From positions 85,789 to 149,788 of the forward strand of contig NZ_MINO01000005.1 of assembly GCF_001757355.1 (NCBI RefSeq): a stretch of DNA of 64,000 nucleotides, read 5' to 3'. The DNA comes from Sphingobium phenoxybenzoativorans. GTDB taxonomy: Bacteria; Pseudomonadota; Alphaproteobacteria; Sphingomonadales; Sphingomonadaceae. A program made the position numbers and the translations under genes. This document shows, piece after piece, positions 44,580 to 52,960 of the stretch (position 1 is the first letter of the stretch; every line of letters begins with the position of its first letter). The notes beneath the pieces are model-generated. The model made no database searches. It was not told the DNA's origin and was given only the letters and a program-made list of their open reading frames with translations.

Positions 44580-45015
44580 CGAGGTTGCGGAAGTTGCGGG
44601 TAGTGCGCGGTTTTGGCCGGGAAGTCGCATGTTGGTCGCACAAAAGTCGCATGTTGGTCTCATGTGCGTCGCAGATGCGTCTCATGTTGGTCTCAACTAC
44701 GTCGCACCTGCGTCGCATGTTGGTCTCACTTGCGTCGCATGTACGTCGCACTTTAGTCTCATGTAGGTCGCGTCTGCGTCTCACTGGAGTCCCATCTGCG
44801 TCGCACTTCCGTCTCATGTGCGTCCCATATGTGTCGCAGTCGGGGCGCACCGGATGCATCGGCTGGATCGGCGCTCTGGCATGGCGCGCGGCGGGTGCAG
44901 ACTGCTGTTCCATGTGCGGAAGTAGAGCATGGGCGCCGGAATGTAGGACAGGGCTATTCAAAAGCCATAACTGCGGTTGCCGGACGCAAGAAACGCATGG
45001 AGAGCAGCCGGTCTT
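44580..45015. repeat. Dispersed element with 11-bp degenerate tandem array, copy 2
   Basis: The core (44624-44843) is 20 uninterrupted 11-bp units with the same GTC(G/T)CA(T/C)NNNN form as copy 1. The flanks are the same too: GTTGCGGAAGTTGCGGG before, and CTGTTCCATGTGCGGAAGTA and AGCAGCCGGTCT after. Units 2, 5, 8, 11, 14, 17 and 20 all carry GTCGC, while 7 of the other 13 carry GTCTCA. In the minus-strand frame from ATG 44913 this reads as 11-residue repeats such as CDASETNMRRR. Like copy 1 it sits directly after a plus-strand enzyme gene. Confidence 0.9.
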
Positions 45016-45054
45016 AAAGCGGCCAAAAGTGCAAGGTCCGCTCTGCTATTGGCC

Positions 45055-45143
45055 GTCATCCCGGCGAAAGCCGGGACCCATATCTCCCCCTTGCCGTCCG
45101 CCTGCCGAAGGCGGGATGGGTCCCGGCTTTCGCCGGGATGACG
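45055..45143. repeat. Palindromic intergenic repeat, family C copy 2
   Basis: Arms CGTCATCCCGGCGAAAGCCG and CGGCTTTCGCCGGGATGACG. Flanks are also shared with copy 3 (CAAAAGTGCAAGGTC on the left, GAATAACAGTGCC on the right), so the mobile or conserved unit is about 140 bp. Confidence 0.88.
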
Positions 45144-45185
45144 AATAACAGTGCCATCTTCGACCATTTGCAGACTCTCATTTTC

Positions 45186-45300
45186 CGTTCGCCCTGAGCT
45201 TGTCGAAGCCTGTCCTGAGCGCCTGCCTTGCAGGCAGTCGAAGGGGGCTGCACTTCTTCTCAAGAACAGGACAGGGCTTCGACAAGCTCAGCCCGAACGG
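45186..45300. repeat. Palindromic intergenic repeat, family A copy
   Basis: Arms CCGTTCGCCCTGAGCTTGTC and GACAAGCTCAGCCCGAACGG flank a longer centre that includes a smaller CTGCCTTGCAGGCAG hairpin. It is the second of five palindromic elements packed into 45.0-45.7 kb. Confidence 0.85.
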
Positions 45301-45348
45301 ATCAGGGAGGAGCAGTCAAACCGCTAACCACCCACTCCTGCCGTAGAC

Positions 45349-45470
45349 ACCCCTCCCTTCAAGGGAGGGGTCGGGGGTGGGTGCGCCGCGTAAGCGGCGT
45401 TCTTCGAGATGGCTCGGACGCTCACTTCGTTCGCACCCACCCCCAGCCCCTCCCTATGAGGGAGGGGAGC
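45349..45470. repeat. Large inverted repeat, D-like
   Basis: The arms CCCCTCCCTTCAAGGGAGGG (continuing to GGGTGCG) and CGCACCCACCCCCAGCCCCT (continuing to GGGAGGGG) give about 37 bp of near-complementarity. Each arm also folds on itself. The sequence resembles the repeats around the DUF559 gene, but here the 46-bp centre has no gene. Confidence 0.8.
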
Positions 45471-45485
45471 ATCCTTTCCCAATCC

Positions 45486-45560
45486 GTCACCCCAGCGAAG
45501 GCTGAGGTCTCAGGGAATGAGGTGCTACAAGGCCTGAGATCCCAGCCTGCGCCGGGATGA
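45486..45560. repeat. Palindromic repeat, family E copy 1
   Basis: Imperfect arms GTCACCCCAGCGAAGGCTGA and CAGCCTGCGCCGGGATGACG surround a centre with CTCAGG...CCTGAG. A relative is at 50131-50229. Together the elements at 45024-45690 fill the gene-free stretch 44557-45671. Confidence 0.7.
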
Positions 45561-45589
45561 CGATGATGAGGATTGCCGCGCTCCACCCC

Positions 45590-45690
45590 TTCGTCATGCC
45601 GCACGTGATGCGGAATCTATTGGCTCCACGCCCACGTGACTGCAAAAGCACCTGCGCTCATGGATCCCGGATCAAGTCCGGGATGAGGAA
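45590..45690. repeat. Palindromic intergenic repeat, family B copy 3
   Basis: The right arm GATCCCGGATCAAGTCCGGG is intact, while the left arm has diverged (GTCATGCCGCACGTGATGCG). The shared tail GAAATAGGGGCTATGTCCGC follows. The last codons and the stop of the STAS-like gene at 45672 lie inside this element. Confidence 0.82.
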
Positions 45691-46067
45691 ATAGGGGCTA
45701 TGTCCGCGTCCCGCACTCCCGACGCCAGCCACGCCTCCGCTTCCTCCATCGTCATGAACACCCGCACCCGGGGGTGGACGAGGGTGCGTTCCGCCTGGGC
45801 GCGGTTGAGCAGGCTGCCCACGACCACCGCCGCGCGGCCGGAGGTGCGGGCCATGCCGCCGCGCATGACGGCGGTCAGCAGGTCGGCGACGTCATTGGCC
45901 TGCACCGGGAAATCGAAGGATTCGACGATCGCGTCGAAATCGTCGCCAACCTCTCGCAGGCTGGCGTCGATGCCCTTTGCAAGTTTGGGAACGTCGGCGG
46001 GGTTCCAGAAACCCTTCACGGTGATCCGCAGCACATTGGTCCGCGGATCGTGCGTTATGTGAAACAT
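45672..46067 (-). CDS. STAS/SpoIIAA-like domain protein
   Basis: The 131-residue soluble protein begins MFHITHDPRTNVLRITVKGFW, continues with DFDAIVESFDFPVQANDVADLL and RAAVVVGSLLNRAQAERTLV, and ends MTMEEAEAWLASGV followed by a short tail. This strand-helix order matches SpoIIAA/STAS-like proteins and the gene at 4544-4957. The ATG at 46067 follows AAAGGCC. The last dozen residues (DADIAPISSSRT) are encoded by repeat B3, so the original C-terminus was probably altered by the repeat. Function is unknown. Confidence 0.7.
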   Translation of the reverse strand: MFHITHDPRTNVLRITVKGFWNPADVPKLAKGIDASLREVGDDFDAIVESFDFPVQANDVADLLTAVMRGGMARTSGRAAVVVGSLLNRAQAERTLVHPRVRVFMTMEEAEAWLASGVRDADIAPISSSRT

Positions 46068-46200
46068 CGATGGCCTTTTGGTGAGACGGAGCCGCGCTTT
46101 GGGCGAGCATCCGGGCGCGCGCAACTGACATTTTGGCCGGGGTGGGGCGCATCGAAGTGTGCTCCTGCGCGGGGAGGAGCTTTGCGCAAATCACTTATGC

Positions 46201-46233
46201 CTCCTCCGTTCGCCCTGAGCTTGTCCGAACGGA
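46201..46233. repeat. Compact hairpin of repeat family A
   Basis: CCTCCGTTCG pairs with CGAACGGAGG (10 bp) around the core CCCTGAGCTTGTC. It lies about 105 bp downstream of the polA stop. It may limit transcription from polA but has no T-run. Confidence 0.7.
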
Positions 46234-46337
46234 GGGCGATATGAGGGTCTCGCGAAAGCAGGAGTCCAGTTCGAAAGGCCGGACTGGGCTCCTGCCTGCG
46301 CAGGAGCACGCTGGGTTTATACCTGCGAGAACGAACC

Positions 46338-49148
46338 CTAGTGCGCCGCGCCCCAGCTTGGGCCGGTGCCAATCTCTACCCCCAGGGGCACGCTGAGCTT
46401 CACGGCCGGTTCGGCAGCGCCCGCCATCGTGTCGCGGATGACGGCGCTGGCCGCCTCCACATCGCCTTCGGGCAGTTCGAACACCAGTTCGTCATGGACC
46501 TGCAGCAGCATCTTCACATTGGGCAGCCCCGCCTGTTCCAGCGCAGGTCCCATGCGCGCCATCGCCCGCTTGATGATGTCGGCGCTGGTGCCCTGGATCG
46601 GCGCGTTGATCGCGGCGCGCTCGGCCCCCTGCCGCTCATGCTGGATCGATGCGCGGATGCGCGGGAACCAGGTCTTCCGGCCGAACAGGGTTTCGGTGTA
46701 GCCGCGCGCCCGCGCCTTCTCCAGCGTCTCGTTGATATAGATGCTGATGCCGGGGAAACGCTCATAATAGCGGGAGATCATGTCCTGCGCCTCATCCGCG
46801 CTGATCTCCAGCCGTCCGGCCAGTCCCCAGCGGCTGATGCCGTAGAGGATGGCGAAGTTGATCGTCTTGGCCCGGCCGCGCGTGTCGCGGTTCACCTCCC
46901 CGAACAGTTCCTCCGCCGTGCGGTTGTGGATATCCTCGCCATTCGCGAACGCCTCCTTGAGCGCGGGCACATCCGCCATATGGGCGGCGAGGCGCAGTTC
47001 GATCTGGCTGTAGTCGGCGGCGAGGATGACATTGCCCGGCTCCGCGACGAAGGCGTGGCGGATCTGGCGGCCGGTCTCCGTGCGGATCGGGATGTTCTGA
47101 AGATTGGGGTCGTTGGACGACAGGCGGCCGGTCTGCGCGCCGGTCAGCGAGTAGCTGGTATGGACGCGGCCGGTCTGCGCGTTGATCTGCTGCTGCAGCG
47201 CGTCGGTATAGGTCGATTTGAGCTTGGAGAGTTGACGCCAGTCGAGCACCTTGCCGGAAATCTCCGACCCTTCGGTCTTCAGCTTCTCCAGGATGGTGAC
47301 GTCGGTGGAGTAAGCGCCGGACTTGCCCTTCTTGCCGCCCTTCAGGCCCAGCTTGTCAAACAGGATCGCGCCAAGCTGCTGCGTGGAGCCGATGGCGAAG
47401 GGCTGACCGGCGAGCGCATGTATCTCTCCCTCCAGCCGGGCGATGCCGTCCGTGAACTCGCTCGACAGGCGCGAGAGATGCTCGCGGTCGACCTTGATGC
47501 CGGTATGCTCCATCTTCGCGATGACGGGGACGAGCGGGCGGTCGACCATCTCATAGATGCGGGTCGCCCCCTCCTGATGCAGGCGCGGCTTGAACAGCTT
47601 CCACAGGCGCAGGGTGACGTCGGCGTCCTCGGCGGCATAGGCGGTCGCCTTGTCCAGTTGCGCCTCGGCAAAGCTGATCTGGTTCTTGCCGGAGCCGACC
47701 ACATCCTTGAAGCTGATGCAGGTGTGGCCGAGATGGGTCCTGGCCGCCTCATCCATGCCATGCCCGGCCAGGCTCTGCCCGGCGTCGAGGTCGAAACTCA
47801 TGACGATCGTGTCATCGAACGGCGCGACGGTGATGCCGTGGCGGCCGAGCACGGTCAGGTCATATTTGATATTCTGCCCGACCTTCAGGATGCTGTCGTC
47901 CTCCAGCAGGGGTTTCAGCTTCGCGAGAACGAGATCGAGCGGAAGCTGCAGCGGCTTCTCCGCAAACATGTCCGTCCCGCCATGCCCAACGGGAATGTAG
48001 CAGGCGAGGTTGGGACCGGTGGACAGGCTCACCCCGACCAGCTTGCAGGACACGCAGTCGAGCATGTCGGTTTCCGTGTCGACCGCCAAGATCCCTTCGG
48101 CATAGGCGGCCGCGATCCAGCGATCCAGCGCCTCCTCCGTCACCACCGTTTCATAGGCGGAACAGTCGATCGGCGGGGCGTCCTCGACCTGGGGCGGCGG
48201 CGGAGGCGTGCTGGCGGTTAGCGCTGCCGATGTCGCGGCGACGGCTACCGCGGCGGCCGGTCCGCCCAGACGATTAAGCAGCGCCTTGAAGCCGTGATGC
48301 TCAAGGAAATCGCGCAACGGTTCTTCCGGAATGCCCTTGAGGGTCAGGTCGTCGAGCGGCTCCGGCAGGGTCATCTCGCAATGGAGCGCCACCAGCTTGC
48401 GCGAGAGACGGGCCATCTCGCTATGCTCGATGAGGTTTTCCTGCATCTTCGACTTCTTCATCGAAGGCGCGGCGGCGAGCACCGATTCCAGATCGCCATA
48501 TTCAGTGATCAGCTTCGACGCGGTCTTGGGGCCGATGCCGGGGACCCCGGGGACATTGTCGACGCTGTCCCCCATCAGGGCCAGCACATCGCCCAGCTTT
48601 TCGGGCGGCACGCCGAACTTGCCGACGACATAGTCCGCGCCGCGCCGCTCATTCTTCATCGTGTCGTACATGTCGACGCCGGGCTGGATGAGCTGCATCA
48701 GATCCTTGTCGGAGCTGACGATGGTGACGTTCCACCCCGCCTCCACCGCGCGGCAGGTGTAGGTGGCGATGATGTCGTCCGCCTCGAACCCCTCCTCCTC
48801 GATGCAGGGGAGCGAGAAGGCGCGTGTGGCGTCGCGGATCATGGGAAATTGCGGGACCAGATCCTCCGGCGCGGGCGGGCGGTTCGCCTTATATTTGTCG
48901 TACATGTCGTTGCGGAAGGTATGGCTGCCCTTGTCCAGCACGACGGCGAGGTGGGTCGGACCGTCCGCCTTGTCCAGCTCCGCGGCGAGCTTCCACAGCA
49001 TCGAGGTATAGCCGTAGACCGCCCCGACCGGCTGCCCATGCCGGTTGGTAAGCGGCGGAAGCTGATGATAGGCGCGGAAGATATAGCCGCTGCCGTCGAC
49101 GAGGTAGAGGTGGTTGGGTTTTGCGGCGACGCTTTGATTCTCGGACAT
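46338..49148 (-). CDS. polA: DNA polymerase I
   Basis: The 936-residue protein has all three domains: a 5'-3' exonuclease (HLYLVDGSGYIFRAYHQLPPLTNRHG, SDKDLMQLI, MGDSVDNVPGVPGIGPKTASKLI), a 3'-5' exonuclease with the metal motif DTETD near residue 357, and the polymerase. Polymerase motifs A (ADYSQIELRLAAHM), B (RGRAKTINFAILYG) and C (LLQVHDELVFE) are visible. It fills gaps in repair and removes Okazaki primers. It appears to be monocistronic. Confidence 0.97.
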   Translation of the reverse strand: MSENQSVAAKPNHLYLVDGSGYIFRAYHQLPPLTNRHGQPVGAVYGYTSMLWKLAAELDKADGPTHLAVVLDKGSHTFRNDMYDKYKANRPPAPEDLVPQFPMIRDATRAFSLPCIEEEGFEADDIIATYTCRAVEAGWNVTIVSSDKDLMQLIQPGVDMYDTMKNERRGADYVVGKFGVPPEKLGDVLALMGDSVDNVPGVPGIGPKTASKLITEYGDLESVLAAAPSMKKSKMQENLIEHSEMARLSRKLVALHCEMTLPEPLDDLTLKGIPEEPLRDFLEHHGFKALLNRLGGPAAAVAVAATSAALTASTPPPPPQVEDAPPIDCSAYETVVTEEALDRWIAAAYAEGILAVDTETDMLDCVSCKLVGVSLSTGPNLACYIPVGHGGTDMFAEKPLQLPLDLVLAKLKPLLEDDSILKVGQNIKYDLTVLGRHGITVAPFDDTIVMSFDLDAGQSLAGHGMDEAARTHLGHTCISFKDVVGSGKNQISFAEAQLDKATAYAAEDADVTLRLWKLFKPRLHQEGATRIYEMVDRPLVPVIAKMEHTGIKVDREHLSRLSSEFTDGIARLEGEIHALAGQPFAIGSTQQLGAILFDKLGLKGGKKGKSGAYSTDVTILEKLKTEGSEISGKVLDWRQLSKLKSTYTDALQQQINAQTGRVHTSYSLTGAQTGRLSSNDPNLQNIPIRTETGRQIRHAFVAEPGNVILAADYSQIELRLAAHMADVPALKEAFANGEDIHNRTAEELFGEVNRDTRGRAKTINFAILYGISRWGLAGRLEISADEAQDMISRYYERFPGISIYINETLEKARARGYTETLFGRKTWFPRIRASIQHERQGAERAAINAPIQGTSADIIKRAMARMGPALEQAGLPNVKMLLQVHDELVFELPEGDVEAASAVIRDTMAGAAEPAVKLSVPLGVEIGTGPSWGAAH

Positions 49149-49243
49149 GGGGAGGGAGATAGCGGTTAACCCGCCGGGTCTCCAGTGGGTGCGGCAAGAG
49201 GGGTAATGGCGCGGAGGCGGAGTTTGATCAGCAAGTGATGCCC

Positions 49244-49344
49244 CCGTTCGGGCTGAGCCTGTCGAGACGCAGTCGACCGTAGGTCAACCCCTGTGCTTTC
49301 TTCGGAAGTGAAGAGCAGCCCTTCGACAAGCTCAGGGCGAACGG
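49244..49344. repeat. Palindromic intergenic repeat, family A copy
   Basis: Arms CCGTTCGGGCTGAGCCTGTC and CTTCGACAAGCTCAGGGCGA lie upstream of polA. The centre contains a second GTCGA-rich inversion. It is followed after three bases by the extended family C element, the reverse of the order seen at 45.1-45.3 kb. Confidence 0.8.
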
Positions 49345-49386
49345 CTTGTTACGACCAAAAGTGCAAAGTCCCACTCTGCTATTGGC

Positions 49387-49476
49387 CGTCATCCCGGCGA
49401 AAGCCGGGACCCATCTCGCCTTCGGCAGGCGGCTGACAAGGGGGAGATATGGGTCCCGGCTTTCGCCGGGATGACA
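49387..49476. repeat. Palindromic intergenic repeat, family C copy 3
   Basis: Arms CGTCATCCCGGCGAAAGCCG and CGGCTTTCGCCGGGATGACA, with shared flanks CAAAAGTGCAAAGTC and GATAACAGCGCC. Together with the preceding family A copy it fills most of the gap between polA and the next gene. Confidence 0.85.
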
Positions 49477-49588
49477 GATAACAGCGCCGTCTTTCGACCA
49501 ATTATCGTCCTTAGGGTTGGCCATCCTGCACCTCAATTTGCAGACCTTCAACTATGGCAGTAACTCTGCTCAGGAGGGAGCGAGCGCC

Positions 49589-49939
49589 GTGTGGAACGTC
49601 GGTATTATATTGACGACACTGGCGCTGCTGTCCGGCTGCGCACGCCCAAGTCATGATCGAGCGAAACTCCACGAAATACGTATGGAGGCCCATATGCTGA
49701 TTGCGCACAGTCCAAGAAAAGCCCCCTCCATCATTCCGAAGGGCAAGTGGCCACGAGTGATCGCCAGCTTGCATCCTGAGCGGGTCACCGTCCTCACGGA
49801 TGGTGTCGATATTCTAATTCGACCCTATTTTGATGGCGGATGGGGATATTTCGTTCCTTCGAACGAACGCGACATCCCGGAGCCAGTAGGCCGCTTCGCC
49901 AGAATAGATCGGGGCGTCTATTGGTACCAACCTTATTGA
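49589..49939 (+). CDS. Small predicted lipoprotein, function unknown
   Basis: From the GTG at 49589, preceded by AGGAGG, the protein has 116 residues and starts with the signal VWNVGIILTTLALLSGCARP, whose LLSGC is a lipobox. The mature part contains ERVTVLTDGVDILIRPYFDGGWGYFVPSNERDIPEPVGRF and ends GVYWYQPY. It is not recognised. Codons are more AT-rich than usual here. It is flanked on both sides by repeat elements (A and C to the left, B and E to the right), so the segment may have been acquired. Confidence 0.65.
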   Translation: MWNVGIILTTLALLSGCARPSHDRAKLHEIRMEAHMLIAHSPRKAPSIIPKGKWPRVIASLHPERVTVLTDGVDILIRPYFDGGWGYFVPSNERDIPEPVGRFARIDRGVYWYQPY

Positions 49940-49995
49940 TCTAGTCAGCTTTCTGCCACTCTTCTCCGAAGGCGGTCAGCCCCCTCCCCACCCCC

Positions 49996-50096
49996 TTCGT
50001 CATCCCGCATGTGATCCGGGATCTATTGGCTCCACGCCGGCGTGACTGCGCAAGCGCCTGTGCTCATGGATCCCGGATCAAGTCCGGGATGACGAA
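49996..50096. repeat. Palindromic intergenic repeat, family B copy 4
   Basis: The arms TTCGTCATCCCGCATGTGAT and GATCAAGTCCGGGATGACGA enclose the conserved interior CTATTGGCTCCACGCCGGCG...TGTGCTCATGGATCC. The tail AAATAAGGGATATGTCCGCT is shared with copies 1 and 3. Confidence 0.85.
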
Positions 50097-50130
50097 ATAA
50101 GGGATATGTCCGCTTATCCACCCCTTGCCG

Positions 50131-50229
50131 TCATGCCAGCGCAGGGCGAAGCGAGGCAGGGGACTCGTCTCGCACTTCAAGAGGGGTCGCGCCACCGGGC
50201 CTGAGATCCCTGCCTTCGCTGGGATGACG
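50131..50229. repeat. Palindromic repeat, family E copy 2
   Basis: Imperfect arms GTCATGCCAGCGCAGGGCGA and TCCCTGCCTTCGCTGGGATG occupy the region between repeat B4 and the end of the beta-lactamase-like gene. It is related to 45486-45560. Confidence 0.65.
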
Positions 50230-50274
50230 GAACTTGGGAATGCCCGCCTTTACAGGTTCAGCGCAAAACGCCGC

Positions 50275-51429
50275 TCAATTCTTGTCGTGGTTCGCCGCGA
50301 TCGCCCGCGCCACGCCCTGCATCAGCGCCCAGCGTTCGGGGATAGAAACCGTGGTGCTGCCGATCATGACCGCGACTGCATAGCTGGTGCCGTCCGGTGC
50401 GGTCATGATGCCGACATCGTTGAAGCCGGTGGAGCGGGGCGGAAGGTCCTGCCCCGTGCCGGTCTTGTGCGCATAGGTCCAGCCGGCGGGTACGCCGCCC
50501 TTGATCCGCTGCGGCCCCGTTTTCGCCTCATGCATCGTATCGAGCAGGAAGCGGGTGGATGTGGGGGAGAGCATGTCCCCCTTCTTGAGCTTCGCAAGCG
50601 CGGTCACGATGCCGATCGGGGCGGCGCCGTCCGGCGGATTGGCGAGATAATCGTCCAGCGCCTTGTTCCGCACCGACATCGGCAGGTTGGCGCGGGCAGT
50701 ATAGAAGTTGCGGCCCAGCGAATAGCTGGGGTTCCAGTCGAGACCCGCCGTCGCGCTCTGCAACAGGCGCTCGCCCGGACCGAAGCGGATGTTGGAGATG
50801 AAACGGCGGGCAAGGAAGCCGCGCACCGCATCCGGCCCGCCCGAACGGCGCAGCATCGCGTCATTGGCGGTATTGTCGCTCTGCGTCATCGCACGGCGGA
50901 ACAGGTCGGCATAGGTGGTGGTGTAGCCGTCCTTGCCGATCATCGCGGCCAGCGGCTGATGAAATACGGTGAGGTCGCTGCGCCCAAGCGTCACGCTGTC
51001 GGTCAGCTTCAGTTTGCCGCGATCAACATTGTCGAGCAGGTTCATCGCCACCCAGAGCTTCGACACGCTCTGCTGCGGGAACAGCTCATTGCCATTGTAG
51101 GAAACAACCCAGTCGGCATCGACGCGCTTCACGGCAATGCCGGCATGGCCGTTAAAGCCCCGGCCGAGCGACTGGATGATGGACACAAGCGCCGGAGACG
51201 GGCGCGAACGCGGGTTATAATCCTGGAAAGGCGCAGGCGGGTTGGCGACCGGCCGGGGAGGACCTGCCAGCGGAGACGTGACCGGACGCGGCGTCGCCGG
51301 GCCGACACAGGCGGCAAGGGCTATCGCGGCCAGCAGTCCCGCGACCGTCTTGCCACCCAGGCCATTCCGGGCGCCCCCGCGCCTGATGATGATGCGATCG
51401 GCGGTCGCCCGCCGCTCAATTCCCCGCAC
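50275..51429 (-). CDS. Class A beta-lactamase-like serine hydrolase, predicted lipoprotein
   Basis: The 384-residue protein has a lipobox-like LAAC at Cys41 and a Pro-rich spacer. The penicillin-recognising motifs follow: Ser121-Val-Ser-Lys124 (SxxK), Ser184-Asp185-Asn186 (SDN) and Lys322-Thr-Gly (KTG). The GERLLQ segment aligns with the omega-loop ExxLN, giving Glu220 as the general base but Gln224 instead of Asn. About 34 extra residues lie between that loop and KTG compared with TEM-type enzymes. It may hydrolyse beta-lactams or act on peptidoglycan. The start is GTG. Confidence 0.82.
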   Translation of the reverse strand: MRGIERRATADRIIIRRGGARNGLGGKTVAGLLAAIALAACVGPATPRPVTSPLAGPPRPVANPPAPFQDYNPRSRPSPALVSIIQSLGRGFNGHAGIAVKRVDADWVVSYNGNELFPQQSVSKLWVAMNLLDNVDRGKLKLTDSVTLGRSDLTVFHQPLAAMIGKDGYTTTYADLFRRAMTQSDNTANDAMLRRSGGPDAVRGFLARRFISNIRFGPGERLLQSATAGLDWNPSYSLGRNFYTARANLPMSVRNKALDDYLANPPDGAAPIGIVTALAKLKKGDMLSPTSTRFLLDTMHEAKTGPQRIKGGVPAGWTYAHKTGTGQDLPPRSTGFNDVGIMTAPDGTSYAVAVMIGSTTVSIPERWALMQGVARAIAANHDKN

Positions 51430-51595
51430 TTTCCGTCCTTTTGCCCACAGATTTCAAGTTCATAGCATCCTCGCACGCATGTAAAGCGCAAAAGCGTTTG
51501 CGACGGATGATTCTGAAAATAGGGTGTAAGGAGCCTTAACAATCCTGAATGCGCCGCTCATCTGCGGTTAAAGGCGCATTTGGCAGGATGAATGG

Positions 51596-52441
51596 ATGAC
51601 GATCGACATGAAAACGACGCGCCGCGCAGTGCTGGGCGGCGGCGCATTGCTGGCCATCAGCGCCATTCCGGGCTTCGCCGCCACGCCATTTGCATCCCGC
51701 AGGATAACAGTCGCCGTGCGCGGGGCCGGTCGCGATGTCCTCCTGATCCCCGGCCTCGCCAGCGGTCCCGGCATCTGGAACGGGGCAATTACCAATGTTC
51801 CGGGCTATCGCTACCATCTGGTGCAGGTGCGCGGCTTTGCGGGCCTGCCGCCCGACCTCAACAAGACCGGCCCGCTGATAGCGCCGCTTGCGGATGAGAT
51901 CGCCCGTTATATGTCGTCAACGCGACTGACGCGGCCGGCTGTGGTCGGCCATTCGATGGGCGGCACGCTGGCCATGATGCTCGCGCTGCGCGGCGCTGCG
52001 GGCCGGGCGATGGTGGTCGACATGCTGCCGGAGGGCGCAGGCATGATCGGCGGCACGGCCAGCGGCATGGGCTATCTGGCGGATCAGCTCGGCCAATATT
52101 TCACCGGCACCAAGGCCGGGCGGGACATGTTCGCCGAAATGCTGGCGCGGCAGCCGGGAGCCAAGGGCAGCGACCCGGACGTGATCGCCAAGGCGCTCAC
52201 CGAGCTGGCGCATACCGATCTCGGCCCGCAATTGGGGAAACTGGCCGTGCCGCTGCGCGTACTCTACGCCGTGCCATCCGACGCGCGCATCCGCGCCAGC
52301 CTGGTCCAGCAGTTCCGCGCCGCCTATGCCGCCGCCCGCAATGCGGTGCTGACGCCGATCGGCCCCAGCGGCCATATGGTGATGGCGGATCAGCCGAAGC
52401 TGTTCACCGCCGCGCTTTCCGATTTTCTGAAGGGAATTTGA
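51596..52441 (+). CDS. Alpha/beta hydrolase with Tat-like signal peptide
   Basis: The 281-residue protein starts with a twin-arginine signal, KTTRRAVLGGGALLAISAIPGFAA. The mature hydrolase shows VLLIPGLASGPGIWNG (oxyanion side), the nucleophile elbow VVGHSMGGTLAMMLA, and a likely catalytic His in GPSGHMVMADQP close to the C-terminus. This is the general esterase/haloperoxidase-like alpha/beta fold, and the substrate is unknown. It is divergent from the beta-lactamase-like gene across a 166-bp region with several small hairpins. Confidence 0.87.
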   Translation: MTIDMKTTRRAVLGGGALLAISAIPGFAATPFASRRITVAVRGAGRDVLLIPGLASGPGIWNGAITNVPGYRYHLVQVRGFAGLPPDLNKTGPLIAPLADEIARYMSSTRLTRPAVVGHSMGGTLAMMLALRGAAGRAMVVDMLPEGAGMIGGTASGMGYLADQLGQYFTGTKAGRDMFAEMLARQPGAKGSDPDVIAKALTELAHTDLGPQLGKLAVPLRVLYAVPSDARIRASLVQQFRAAYAAARNAVLTPIGPSGHMVMADQPKLFTAALSDFLKGI

Positions 52442-52510
52442 CGGGCGTCAAAGCCAGCGCGCGCCAAGCGCAGCTAAACCGGCTCCATACTCTTTCACGG
52501 GAGCCTGACA

Positions 52511-52957
52511 ATGACCCGCCACTATCCAGCCGAACATTTCGCCGCCGAAAAGATCACCGGTGACCAGATCGCCATCGCCCGGCCCGTTCCGGCGGCGCGC
52601 GGGGAATATGGGCGGACATTCGACCTGCCCCCCGCCCTCTACGCCATGACTGTCGGCGGCTATCTCGCCTATCTGGGTGTGATGGGCATTGCCTTCATGG
52701 CGCCAGACCTGGTCATCCCGATGGCGATCTTCGTCCTGTTCGTGCTGGCCGCATTCGGTACGCCCGCGCTGTTCGCCCGGATGGCCCCGCCGCCGCCGGG
52801 ATGGCCGCGGACCATGAGCGCCTTCATGCGCGAGGGCTTCGAATGCATGACCGGCCATGTCAGCGGAACCGGCGCGGCGACCCAGGTGCTGATCATGCCG
52901 GTGCTGATCCTGATCTGGGGGATCTGCATCGCACTGATCGCGGCGATGGTGCGCTGA
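52511..52957 (+). CDS. Hypothetical membrane protein
   Basis: A 148-residue protein with a polar N-terminus (about 35 residues). Two adjacent membrane helices follow (ALYAMTVGGYLAYLGVMGIAFM and LVIPMAIFVLFVLAAFGTPALF), then a soluble stretch and a last helix (VLIMPVLILIWGICIALIAAMV). A GGGAGCC site precedes the ATG. I recognise no family. It ends 3 bp from the convergent FNR-type gene. Confidence 0.7.
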   Translation: MTRHYPAEHFAAEKITGDQIAIARPVPAARGEYGRTFDLPPALYAMTVGGYLAYLGVMGIAFMAPDLVIPMAIFVLFVLAAFGTPALFARMAPPPPGWPRTMSAFMREGFECMTGHVSGTGAATQVLIMPVLILIWGICIALIAAMVR

Positions 52958-52960
52958 TCC

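Noticed and set aside
46341..48221. 626-residue plus-strand frame opposite polA
   Set aside because: It is the shadow of polA, whose three domains and motifs are intact on the minus strand.
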